The notes: generated from the letters alone by a model not told the origin. Counted from the first letter of the stretch, positions 1 to 6,129 are shown. The stretch is DNA of 6,884 bases from Actinomycetes bacterium (GCA_023427825.1 JAEZAI010000633.1:1-6884); one strand, 5' to 3'. Made by a program: numbers and translations.

Positions 1-711
1 CGCGGATGTCTGCTTCTTGGCCCGCCCCTCGAGCCACCGGCCGAGCAGCACGAGGCCGATGATGATGATCGACGTCTCGAAGTAGACGTGCAGCGGCAGT
101 CCGAGCTGCTCGGCCTGGGCCGGCCACAGCGTGACGAACGCGCTGTAGCCGTACGCCACGGCGGTCCCGAGCGCGACGAGCGTGCTCATGTTCGTCGTGC
201 GGTGCCGGGCGGCGTTCCACGCCGTCGCGTAGAAGCCCTGCCCCGCCCAGAACTGGACGACGGTCGCGACGACGAGCAGCAGGGGCATCAGCCAGTCCAT
301 CGCGTCGATGGGCAGCGGCACGTACATCAGGACCATCATCGAGAGGCCGACACCGAGGCACGTGGCCCACCGACGACGCAGCGCCCGCTGCTCTCCGTCG
401 TCGGCGTCGTCCTCGACGGTGTCGGCGGGACCCGCGTCCGGGTCGGTCTCGTCAGGGTTCGCGGCTCGGTAGCCGACGGCCTCGATCGCGGCGACGAGGT
501 CGGCGACCTCGACGTCGTGCGATGTCGTCACGACGGCTCGCTCGGTGGCGAGGTTGACGTGGGCGCCGGTCACGCCGTCGACGCGGTCGAGTGCCTTCTC
601 GACACGGCGGACGCACGAGGCGCAGGTCATGCCGGTGATCTCCAGCTGGTGCTGGTTCGCGATCGCGGCGTCGGCTCGACGCGCCGTCGTGGTGGGTTCG
701 GTGATGGTCAT
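1..711 (-). CDS. copA: Copper-translocating P-type ATPase, N-terminal part (runs off the left edge)
   Basis: These are the first 237 residues of a P1B-type ATPase, which exports Cu(I) (or Ag(I)) across the cytoplasmic membrane using ATP. Residues about 21-85 form a heavy-metal-associated domain with the metal motif GMTCASC (C30 and C33). An acidic linker (about 86-110) follows. Four hydrophobic segments lie near 115-134, 139-160, 174-196 and 208-226, matching the first helices of the family. NMSTLVALGT (174-183) and the LLGRWLEGRAK stretch are typical of CopA. The metal-defining CPC motif, the TGE loop and the DKTG phosphorylation site would lie outside the window, so copper specificity is inferred from family resemblance. 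The ATG at 709-711 is chosen because GAGGA (complement of 720-724) sits 8 nt upstream. The gene follows the monooxygenase gene by 42 bp but has its own repeat array (771-799), so it may have its own promoter. Confidence 0.95.
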   Translation of the reverse strand, partial: MTITEPTTTARRADAAIANQHQLEITGMTCASCVRRVEKALDRVDGVTGAHVNLATERAVVTTSHDVEVADLVAAIEAVGYRAANPDETDPDAGPADTVEDDADDGEQRALRRRWATCLGVGLSMMVLMYVPLPIDAMDWLMPLLLVVATVVQFWAGQGFYATAWNAARHRTTNMSTLVALGTAVAYGYSAFVTLWPAQAEQLGLPLHVYFETSIIIIGLVLLGRWLEGRAKKQTSA

Positions 712-753
712 GGCGGTGTTCCTCGGTGATGTGGTTCGGTGGAGGGCGTGGGA

Positions 754-1827
754 TCAGCGTGCGGTGACGGCCTGTCGTGGGGCTGTCCGGCGGCTGGCGA
801 CGGCGTCGGCGACGAGCGCGGCGTCGGCTCCGACGAACCCGAGCAGCGACGAGCCACGGTTCCGCTGCCACGGCTGGCCGACGGTGAAGAGCCCGGGAAC
901 GGAGGCCACCCCGGCCCGCTGGTCGATCAGCCCGCGAGCGTCGAGCGCGCCAGGTACCTCGACGAAGCGATGGCTGGCGGTGAAGCCGGTGGCCCAGACG
1001 ACCGCGTCGACGGTCAGGTCGGTGCCGTCCTCGAAGCGCACGGTGCGACCGGATGCACCAACGACCCGGCTGCGGGTGACGACGTCACGCTCCAGCGCCT
1101 CCCGGTCGGCGCCGATGACGAGCTCGGTGCGCTGCATCCGGCGGCCGCGCCGGCTCTCAGGCGGAGCCTGGAGCATGCCGAGGCCGGTGAGCCACCAGAA
1201 CAGGTCGCGTCCGGCGATCCGCTGCGGGACATGACGGCCCGGGTGACCGACAGCGAGATGGGCGTCGCAGCGTCCGGCCAGCTCGGTGGCGATCTGGACG
1301 CCCGAGTTGCCGGCGCCGACGACGAGGACGGTGGCGCCGGCCCCGAGCTGGATCGGGTTCCGGTACTCCGAGGAGTGCATCTGCACGACGTCGCCGTCGA
1401 GCTGGCCGGAGATCCGGGGAACCGCCGGCGCCTGGTACGGGCCGGTGGCGACGACCACGGATCGGGCGGTGACCTCACCCTCCGGGCACTCGAGATGGAA
1501 CCCCTGGCCGGCCGGTCGAACCCGGCGGATCGGCGACGAGTGCCGCACGTCGATGTCGAAGGCGTGCCGGTAGTCCCGCAGGTACCGAGCGACCTCGTCC
1601 TTGGTGGGGTGGTGCCAGGCCGGCCCGGGGAACGCCATCCCGGGCAGCGACGAGTACGCCGCGGGCGTGAAGAGCCGCAACGAGTCCCATCGGGTGTGCC
1701 AGGTGTGCCCCGTGGCCGGCGAGGCGTCGAACACCACGGCGTCGCGGCGTCGCACCCCCAGCTCCCGGGCGACTGCGAGGCCGGCCTGGCCCCCTCCGAT
1801 GACTGCGACGTCCAGATCGGTCTCCAT
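754..1827 (-). CDS. FAD/NAD(P)H-dependent flavoprotein monooxygenase, CzcO/ArsO-like
   Basis: A 357-residue two-dinucleotide-domain flavoprotein. The N-terminal FAD site is IGGGQAG (10-16). The NAD(P)H site is VVGAGNSG (169-176). A C-terminal VVWATGF (277-283) matches the ATG motif of flavin-containing monooxygenases and related oxidoreductases. The block WDSLRLFTPAAYSSLPG (47-63) is characteristic of the small cytosolic proteins annotated as CzcO-like or ArsO-like, often found near metal or metalloid resistance genes. The substrate is not known. The open frame extends further upstream, but the ATG at 1825-1827 is preferred because GGAGGAGC (complement of 1834-1841) lies about 6-7 nt before it. 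A GTG directly before the ATG would be too close to that site. The gene diverges from the SARP regulator. Its promoter region holds a four-unit 11-bp repeat array, and its last 50 bp contain another array facing the ATPase gene. Family assignment is firm; arsenic, copper or other substrate is open. Confidence 0.9.
   Translation of the reverse strand: METDLDVAVIGGGQAGLAVARELGVRRRDAVVFDASPATGHTWHTRWDSLRLFTPAAYSSLPGMAFPGPAWHHPTKDEVARYLRDYRHAFDIDVRHSSPIRRVRPAGQGFHLECPEGEVTARSVVVATGPYQAPAVPRISGQLDGDVVQMHSSEYRNPIQLGAGATVLVVGAGNSGVQIATELAGRCDAHLAVGHPGRHVPQRIAGRDLFWWLTGLGMLQAPPESRRGRRMQRTELVIGADREALERDVVTRSRVVGASGRTVRFEDGTDLTVDAVVWATGFTASHRFVEVPGALDARGLIDQRAGVASVPGLFTVGQPWQRNRGSSLLGFVGADAALVADAVASRRTAPRQAVTAR
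756..761 (-). promoter_or_regulatory. Candidate -10 element of the P-type ATPase promoter
   Basis: CACGCT on the minus strand begins 9 bp after the gene-proximal repeat of array A. This is the same offset at which GATCGT and GATGCT occur after arrays B and C. It keeps only A at position 2 and T at position 6 of the TANNNT pattern, so it is weak on its own. It overlaps the last codons of the monooxygenase gene. Confidence 0.3.
771..799 (-). promoter_or_regulatory. 11-bp-period heptamer array A, upstream of the P-type ATPase
   Basis: Read on the minus strand toward the ATPase, three 7-mers start exactly 11 bp apart: CGCCAGC (799-793), GGACAGC (788-782) and CGACAGG (777-771). The last unit ends 59 bp before the ATPase start codon. 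The array lies inside the 3' end of the monooxygenase coding sequence. The same GGACAGC/CGACAGC pair recurs upstream of three other transcription units here, which is the main support, since one array in a GC-rich gene could be chance. A binding site for the SARP encoded in the window is inferred. Confidence 0.6.
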
Positions 1828-1862
1828 CACAACGCTCCTCCGTGTCGTGGGCTGATGGGCCC

Positions 1863-1868
1863 ACGATC
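1863..1868 (-). promoter_or_regulatory. Candidate -10 element of the monooxygenase promoter
   Basis: GATCGT on the minus strand begins 9 bp downstream of the gene-proximal repeat (1884-1878) of array B. A 5' untranslated region of roughly 30 nt containing the GGAGGAGC site would follow. The match to the bacterial -10 consensus is partial, and the call rests on the spacing shared with the other arrays. Confidence 0.4.
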
Positions 1869-1877
1869 CAGGGGTGC

Positions 1878-1916
1878 GCTGTCGGCGCGCTGTCCTGCCG
1901 CTGCTTCGGGCTGTCC
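1878..1916 (-). promoter_or_regulatory. 11-bp-period heptamer array B in the monooxygenase/SARP divergent region
   Basis: Four heptamers on the plus strand start at 1878 (GCTGTCG), 1889 (GCTGTCC), 1900 (GCTGCTT) and 1910 (GCTGTCC), spaced 11, 11 and 10 bp. Read toward the monooxygenase they are GGACAGC, AAGCAGC, GGACAGC and CGACAGC, ending 50 bp before its start codon. This is the longest array in the window. It also covers the place where the -35 region of the SARP gene's own promoter would fall (-10 at 1930-1935), so it could both activate the monooxygenase and autoregulate the SARP gene. Seven-bp direct repeats at 11-bp period are the described binding pattern of SARPs such as AfsR and ActII-ORF4. 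PhoP-type OmpR-family regulators use a similar period, so the identity of the bound protein is inferred. Confidence 0.7.
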
Positions 1917-1929
1917 GCGACGGCACCCG

Positions 1930-1935
1930 TAGGAT
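1930..1935 (+). promoter_or_regulatory. Candidate -10 element of the SARP gene promoter
   Basis: TAGGAT matches the actinobacterial -10 pattern (TANNNT) well. It would start transcription near 1941-1943, giving a short leader that includes the GGGAGG ribosome site before the GTG at 1967. The corresponding -35 position falls within the last units of array B, and no good -35 hexamer is visible. That is usual for promoters needing an activator, but is also compatible with a weak promoter. Confidence 0.45.
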
Positions 1936-1952
1936 GTCCGGCGGCGCCGGAC
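1936..1952. promoter_or_regulatory. Perfect 7-bp inverted repeat at the SARP transcription start region
   Basis: GTCCGGC (1936-1942) and GCCGGAC (1946-1952) form a perfect dyad around a 3-bp GGC centre. It follows directly on the candidate -10 TAGGAT and ends 4 bp before the GGGAGG ribosome site. It could be an operator palindrome for a dimeric repressor or a leader hairpin masking translation. Because it spans the predicted start of transcription, an operator role is slightly favoured. In GC-rich DNA short dyads like this also occur by chance. Confidence 0.4.
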
Positions 1953-1966
1953 CGTCGGGAGGTGGC

Positions 1967-4900
1967 GTGCAGGTCCGTCTGCTGGGACCGGTCGAGATCG
2001 AGGTCGATGGGGTCACCGGCGCTCCTACCGGGGGCGGCGAGCGGGCGTTGCTCGCTCGGCTGGCCCTGAACGCGGGCCGTGTGGTGTCCTCCGACTCGCT
2101 GATCGACGAGCTGTGGGGCGACGACCTGCCGAGCAACCCCGGCAACGCGCTGCAACTGCGGGTGTCCAAGCTCCGGCGCTGGCTCACCCAGCACGGCGGT
2201 GACGCCGCCGTCCTCGCGACCCGGTCGCCGGGCTACGCGCTCGACGTGGATCCGGCGCACGTCGACGCCCTCGCAGTCGTCGAGGAGCTGGCGGCGGCCC
2301 GCTCGACGGCCGCAGCCGGCGCGATCGCGGTGGCGGTCGAGCGCTACAGGGCCGCCCTCGCTCGATGGCGGGACGAACCGCTCTGCGACGTCTCCGCCGC
2401 ACCGTGGGTCGACGCCGAGGCCACCCGTCTGACCGAGATCCGCCTCGCCGCGCTCGAGGACGTGCTGCAGCTGGAGCTCGATCTGGGCCGTGAGCGGAAC
2501 GTGCTCGACGAGCTCGACGCGCTCGTCGTCTCGCACCCGCTCCGCGAGCGCTTCCACGCGCAGCGGATGCTGGCGCTGTACCGGTCCGGGCGGCAGGCGG
2601 ATGCGCTCGCCGCCTACCAGGAGCTCCGCCGATCGCTCGCGGACGAGCTCGGCATCGATCCCTCGCCAGAGGTGCAGGAGCTCGAAGGGGCGATCCTCCG
2701 CCAGGAGACCGAGCTGGCAGCGACGACCCGAACCGCGGCGACGACGGTGGCCCCCGACCTCCCGCAGCGGGTCGCGTCGTTCCGCGGTCGAGATGCGGAT
2801 CTGCGGGAGCTGGTCGCACTGCTCGAGGACCGGCGGCTCGTCACGTGCACGGGTCCCGGCGGCACCGGCAAGACGACCCTGGCGATCGAGGCGGCGCGCG
2901 TCGCAGGCGAGCGCTTCACGACGGGCGCGTGGCTCGTCCGCCTCGCCGGCGTCGACCGCGACGACGTCGTCAGCGCGACCGCGGCAGCGCTCGAGCTGCC
3001 CGCCGTGCCGCTCGAGGACGGAGAGACGGCCGTGGTGCGGTTGTGCCGGCAGGTCGGCGCGAGGTCAGCGCTGATCGTGCTCGACAACTGCGAACACGTC
3101 GTCGACGAGGCCGCACTGCTCGCCGCCGTGGTGGTCGCACGATGCCCGAACGTGACGATCCTCGCGACCAGCCGCGAACTCCTGCAGGTTCCCGGCGAGC
3201 AGCGATTCGCCGTCACGCCGCTCGAGGTGCCGGCCGCCGGTGCGCCCGAGGCGGAGGTCCGTGGCGCGGCGTCCGTCGAGCTGTTCTCGGACCGGGCTCG
3301 AGCACTCGACCGGCACTTCGATCCTGGCACCGAGGATCTCGAGCACATCGCCCAGATCTGCCGGACCCTCGACGGGTTGCCGCTGGCGGTCGAGCTCGCT
3401 GCGGCCCGCACGGCGACACTGCCGGTCGCTGCGATCGCCGAACGACTCGGTGACCAGCTCGGCCTCCTCACGGGTGGCCCACGGACCGTCGATGAGCGCC
3501 ACCGCACGCTGCGGGCCGCCATCGCGTGGAGCTACGACCTGCTCGACGAGCACGCTCGCACGGTCCTGCGCCGCCTGGCGGTCTTCCGGAGCCCGTGGGG
3601 TCTCCACGACGCTGCCGCCGTGGCGGCCGACGACGCCATGTCCTCGGCCGAGGTGTCGGACATCGTCGGCGACCTGGTCGACCGCTCACTCGTGAGTCGC
3701 GCCGGCGACCACCGCTTCCGCGTGCTCGAGACCATCCGCCAGTTCGCCGCCGCCGAGCTCCTGGCGTCGGGCGAGGCCACGACCATCGACGCCCGCCACC
3801 TCGCCCACATGTCGGCGACCGCCGCGCGCGCCGATGCCCGGCTGCGCACCGTGGACCAGGTGGAGTGGTTGGAGGAGCTCCGGGCGGTCAACGACGATCT
3901 CCGGGCCGCGCTCGCATTCGCCGAGCGGACCCCGGAGCACCGCGTCGAGGGCCTCGGACTCGCCTCGTCGCTCTCCTGGTTCTGGTATCTCGGCGACTAC
4001 GAGGAGGGACGCCGCCACCTCGACCGGTTCCTCGCCGATGAGGACGGTCCTGGATCGTTGCTCGGCTACGCGCACCTCGCGCGCTCGACCGTCGAGCGTC
4101 CCAACGCGTGCATCGTCCATCCGAGCGACGTGGCCGCCGGCGCCGCCGCGGATGCGCTCGGCGCGTTCCGTGCCGTCGATGACCCCGATGGCGCGGCACT
4201 CGCCGAGCTGCTGCTGGCGGTGGAGGGCGTCCGCGGCGTCGACACGGACGGAGCGCTCGAGCGGTTGGAGCGCGCCCGTCGCCGCTTCGCCGAGGTGGGC
4301 GACCGATGGGCACTCGCGATGGTCGACTTCGTCCGCATGGAGATCGGCATGCGGCTCGGCGAAGGACCGGATGCGATCGCGCACGGGGAGCGTGCCGCCA
4401 CGCAGTTCGCCCGCATCGGCGACCTGTGGGGCCTGTCCTCGGTCCGTGGCCACCAGGGCGGCAACCTCCGGTTCCTCGGCGAGCTCGACGACGCCGCTGC
4501 GTCGTTCCGGTCCGCGATCGACATCGCCCGTGATGTCGGGCTCCACAACAGCGTGCAGCTCATCTCCTCGGAGCTCGGCGTGCTGCTCGCCGTGCTCGGG
4601 CGCGCCGAGGACGCACACCGGGTGCTCGAGGAGGCCCGCCGACACGCCCGCCGCTACGGCTACCGGGGCGGTGTGGCCGCCGCCCACCTCGGTCACGGCC
4701 ACCTGGCCCGCTGGGACGGCGACGACGCGCTCGCGTTCCGCGAGTACGAGCAGGCCACCGAGATCATGGGCACGTCGGGCTCGATGTTCCTCTACGCGGA
4801 GGCCCGCAGCGGCGCCGGGTTCGCCGCCGCAGCCGCCGGCGACCTCGAGTCCGCCCACGCCGCTCAGCGGGACGTGGCGGACGTCGCCCGGTCGATGCCG

Positions 4901-5170
4901 GATCCCCGGATCATCGCCTCGGCGCTCGATGTCAGGGCGTCGATCGAGGCGTCCGCCGACGCCGAACACGCCGCCGAGCTGCTCGGCGCCTCGGCGGCGT
5001 TGCGGGAACGCAGCGGACGTCCCGCCGACCCGCTCGAGCGGCGGGAGATCGAGCGCATCACCGCCGCTGCGTCCGCGACCGCCGGGGACGCGGCCGTTGC
5101 CCAGGCCTCGGTCCGGGGCCGAGACGCCGTCGCTCGTCTCGTGGACGAGGTCGTCGGCGTCCCGGCCTGA
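1967..5170 (+). CDS. AfsR/SARP-family transcriptional regulator (wHTH-BTAD-NB-ARC-TPR)
   Basis: A 1067-residue cytoplasmic STAND regulator. Residues about 1-95 form the OmpR-type winged helix (IDELWGDD at 46-53, LRVSKLRRWL at 64-73, SPGY at 87-90). Residues about 97-245 form the bacterial transcriptional activator domain (SHPLRERFHAQRMLALYRSG, 189-208). An NB-ARC-like NTPase follows, with P-loop GPGGTGKTT (296-304), Walker B-like IVLDNCEHV (370-378), ILATSRE (398-404) and GLPLA (470-474). The second half (about 640-1020) is helical, TPR-like repeats and ends with the usual AELLGASAALRER block. The layout matches AfsR, in which nucleotide binding and the C-terminal sensor control DNA binding. 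The GTG at 1967 is chosen because GGGAGG lies 4 nt upstream and the winged helix begins right there. The ATG at 1934 would overlap the candidate -10. No CxxC or His-rich metal motif is visible, so the signal is unknown. The gene diverges from the monooxygenase and lies amid four repeat arrays it plausibly binds. Confidence 0.96.
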   Translation: MQVRLLGPVEIEVDGVTGAPTGGGERALLARLALNAGRVVSSDSLIDELWGDDLPSNPGNALQLRVSKLRRWLTQHGGDAAVLATRSPGYALDVDPAHVDALAVVEELAAARSTAAAGAIAVAVERYRAALARWRDEPLCDVSAAPWVDAEATRLTEIRLAALEDVLQLELDLGRERNVLDELDALVVSHPLRERFHAQRMLALYRSGRQADALAAYQELRRSLADELGIDPSPEVQELEGAILRQETELAATTRTAATTVAPDLPQRVASFRGRDADLRELVALLEDRRLVTCTGPGGTGKTTLAIEAARVAGERFTTGAWLVRLAGVDRDDVVSATAAALELPAVPLEDGETAVVRLCRQVGARSALIVLDNCEHVVDEAALLAAVVVARCPNVTILATSRELLQVPGEQRFAVTPLEVPAAGAPEAEVRGAASVELFSDRARALDRHFDPGTEDLEHIAQICRTLDGLPLAVELAAARTATLPVAAIAERLGDQLGLLTGGPRTVDERHRTLRAAIAWSYDLLDEHARTVLRRLAVFRSPWGLHDAAAVAADDAMSSAEVSDIVGDLVDRSLVSRAGDHRFRVLETIRQFAAAELLASGEATTIDARHLAHMSATAARADARLRTVDQVEWLEELRAVNDDLRAALAFAERTPEHRVEGLGLASSLSWFWYLGDYEEGRRHLDRFLADEDGPGSLLGYAHLARSTVERPNACIVHPSDVAAGAAADALGAFRAVDDPDGAALAELLLAVEGVRGVDTDGALERLERARRRFAEVGDRWALAMVDFVRMEIGMRLGEGPDAIAHGERAATQFARIGDLWGLSSVRGHQGGNLRFLGELDDAAASFRSAIDIARDVGLHNSVQLISSELGVLLAVLGRAEDAHRVLEEARRHARRYGYRGGVAAAHLGHGHLARWDGDDALAFREYEQATEIMGTSGSMFLYAEARSGAGFAAAAAGDLESAHAAQRDVADVARSMPDPRIIASALDVRASIEASADAEHAAELLGASAALRERSGRPADPLERREIERITAAASATAGDAAVAQASVRGRDAVARLVDEVVGVPA

Positions 5171-5172
5171 GC

Positions 5173-5790
5173 TCATCCGAGCGTCGCCCGGACGAGCTCG
5201 ACGATCTCGGGTGGCGCAGTCGCCACGCTGCCCGAGTCGAACGGCGGCTGAGGGTCGTACTCGACGGCGAGCTGCACTGAGCGGGCCACGTCGTCGCCGT
5301 GCAGCTCGGCCAGCAGCCGCAGCGCCATGTCGATGCCGGACGACACACCCGCCGCGGTGACCACGTCGCCGTCGACGACGACCCGCTCGGACGTGTAGGT
5401 GACGCCGTACGACTCGAGGCGCTCGGTCCGCGCCCAGTGGCAGGCCGCGGTCCGGCCGTCCAGGATGCCCGCCGCCGCGAGGTACGACGACCCGGTGCAC
5501 ACGCTGGTCGTCCACGTCGTGGTCGGGTGGACCTTCCGGAGCCAGGCCACGGTGGCGGCGTCCGGCTCGTGGTCCTCGAGCGCACCGCCGAAGATCACGA
5601 CGTCGGCGGCATCGACCTCGTCGAAGGCCCCGGTGGCGACCAGCGGGCACCGGCCGGTGTGGTCGGGAACCGGGCCGGCGGCCTCGCCGACGAAGCACAC
5701 CTCGTGGCCGGGGACGTCGGCGAGCACCTGGAACGGCCCGACGACGTCGAGCGCGGTGAAGCCCGGATAGAGCGCGATCGCGATCCTCAT
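5173..5790 (-). CDS. DJ-1/PfpI family protein, isonitrile-hydratase-like
   Basis: A 205-residue, full-length DJ-1/PfpI (class I glutamine-amidotransferase-like) protein. The nucleophile elbow is SVCTGS (96-101), with C98 as the expected catalytic cysteine. H118 in AACHW and D15 in LYPGFTALDVVGPF (7-20) complete the family pattern. An aspartate at this N-terminal position together with a Cys-Thr nucleophile pair resembles the isonitrile hydratase (InhA-type) subgroup rather than DJ-1 chaperones or PfpI proteases. Activity is not proven, and many proteins of this type are uncharacterised. The ATG at 5788-5790 has GGAGGG (complement of 5798-5803) 7 nt upstream. It lies 3 bp after the HMA gene, so the two form an operon. 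Its stop is 2 bp from the stop of the SARP gene, which runs toward it. No signal peptide is visible. Confidence 0.92.
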   Translation of the reverse strand: MRIAIALYPGFTALDVVGPFQVLADVPGHEVCFVGEAAGPVPDHTGRCPLVATGAFDEVDAADVVIFGGALEDHEPDAATVAWLRKVHPTTTWTTSVCTGSSYLAAAGILDGRTAACHWARTERLESYGVTYTSERVVVDGDVVTAAGVSSGIDMALRLLAELHGDDVARSVQLAVEYDPQPPFDSGSVATAPPEIVELVRATLG

Positions 5791-5793
5791 CGT

Positions 5794-5994
5794 TCAGCCC
5801 TCCACCTCGTAGCCGGCGCCGTCGATCGCGGCGCACACGGCACCGCGCTCCGCGGTGCCCTCCACCACGACCAGTCGGTCGACGAGGTCGACCTCCACCC
5901 GCTCGACACCCGACAGGGCGCCGACCCGGCTGCTGATCGTGTCCACGCAGTGCTGGCAGGTCACGTCCGGGACGTGCAGGACCATCGTCTCCAC
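5794..5994 (-). CDS. copZ: Small HMA-domain metallochaperone, CopZ-like
   Basis: A 66-residue protein consisting of one heavy-metal-associated domain. It has a beta strand, the metal site VTCQHCVDTI (11-20; C13 and C16), then the strand GVERVEVDLVDRLVVVEG and the C-terminal helix ending AIDGAGYEVEG. Proteins of this size carry Cu(I) to P1B ATPases such as the one at the left end of the window. The usual M before the first cysteine (MTCxxC) is replaced by V (VTCQHC), which also occurs in actinobacterial family members. The GTG at 5992-5994 is chosen because AGGAGG lies 7 nt upstream. The ATG within ATGGACC at 5999 sits against that site, and ATG 5985 would remove the first strand. First gene of the operon with the DJ-1/PfpI protein, behind repeat array C. 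Binding of other soft metals is possible. Confidence 0.9.
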   Translation of the reverse strand: METMVLHVPDVTCQHCVDTISSRVGALSGVERVEVDLVDRLVVVEGTAERGAVCAAIDGAGYEVEG

Positions 5995-6013
5995 GGTCCA
6001 TCCTCCTGTTCCG

Positions 6014-6032
6014 CGCCCCGCCGATCGGGGCG
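6014..6032 (-). promoter_or_regulatory. Perfect GC hairpin/dyad in the HMA operon leader
   Basis: CGCCCCG (6014-6020) and CGGGGCG (6026-6032) form a perfect 7-bp dyad with a 5-nt centre. It lies between the candidate -10 (6042-6047) and the ribosome site (6001-6006), so it would be at the very 5' end of the mRNA. It may be a 5' stabilising hairpin or an operator. C-tract/G-tract dyads resemble CsoR operators in general style, but the sequence is too short and GC-rich to assign. Confidence 0.4.
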
Positions 6033-6041
6033 ACTCACCAC

Positions 6042-6047
6042 AGCATC
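6042..6047 (-). promoter_or_regulatory. Candidate -10 element of the HMA/DJ-1 operon promoter
   Basis: GATGCT on the minus strand begins 9 bp after the gene-proximal repeat of array C, the same offset seen for GATCGT at the monooxygenase promoter. Transcription would begin near 6035, just before the GC-rich dyad. Confidence 0.45.
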
Positions 6048-6056
6048 GAGAGAGGT

Positions 6057-6074
6057 GCTGTCGCTCGGCTGTCC
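6057..6074 (-). promoter_or_regulatory. 11-bp-period heptamer array C, upstream of the HMA/DJ-1 operon
   Basis: Read toward the HMA gene, GGACAGC (6074-6068) and CGACAGC (6063-6057) are spaced exactly 11 bp and are identical to the two gene-proximal units of array B. The last unit ends 62 bp before the GTG start. Two units are visible; a third in phase is not recognisable. With array D it forms a back-to-back arrangement in the divergent region. Confidence 0.65.
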
Positions 6075-6100
6075 TGCGCCCCGGCGACCCGCTGGTCGAC

Positions 6101-6129
6101 GGACAGCCGACGAGCAGCTCCACGACAGC
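6101..6129 (+). promoter_or_regulatory. 11-bp-period heptamer array D, upstream of the FtsX-like membrane protein
   Basis: Three plus-strand heptamers start at 6101 (GGACAGC), 6112 (GAGCAGC) and 6123 (CGACAGC), spaced exactly 11 bp, and end 44 bp before the GTG at 6174. The order and the degenerate GCAGC middle unit echo array B. The -10 is less clear here: CGTGAT (6139-6144) sits at the offset used elsewhere, and GATGAC (6142-6147) is an alternative 3 bp further on. Confidence 0.65.

Noticed and set aside
1248..1254. Single CGACAGC inside the monooxygenase gene
   Set aside because: No second unit at 11 bp on either side, so it is taken as background. It shows that isolated heptamers occur by chance.
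739..1932. 397-codon plus-strand frame opposite the monooxygenase gene
   Set aside because: Antisense shadow of a well-supported flavoprotein, without a ribosome site or a recognisable domain.
1934..1936. ATG as an earlier start for the SARP protein
   Set aside because: It overlaps the candidate -10 TAGGAT, has no ribosome site, and would add residues before the conserved start of the winged helix. GTG 1967 has GGGAGG upstream.
3834..5360. 508-codon open frame on the plus strand
   Set aside because: It is a +1 shadow of the SARP C-terminal half and runs into the DJ-1 gene. Its composition is Ser/Arg/Pro-rich with no domain.
3686..6001. 771-codon open frame on the minus strand
   Set aside because: It overlaps the SARP, DJ-1 and HMA genes in another frame. 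Its translation is Arg/Gly/Ala-rich with no recognisable domain, a typical GC-rich shadow frame.
6091..6097. GCTGGTC as an extra unit of array C
   Set aside because: It lies 23 bp from the 6068 unit rather than 22, matches poorly, and no unit occurs between them.
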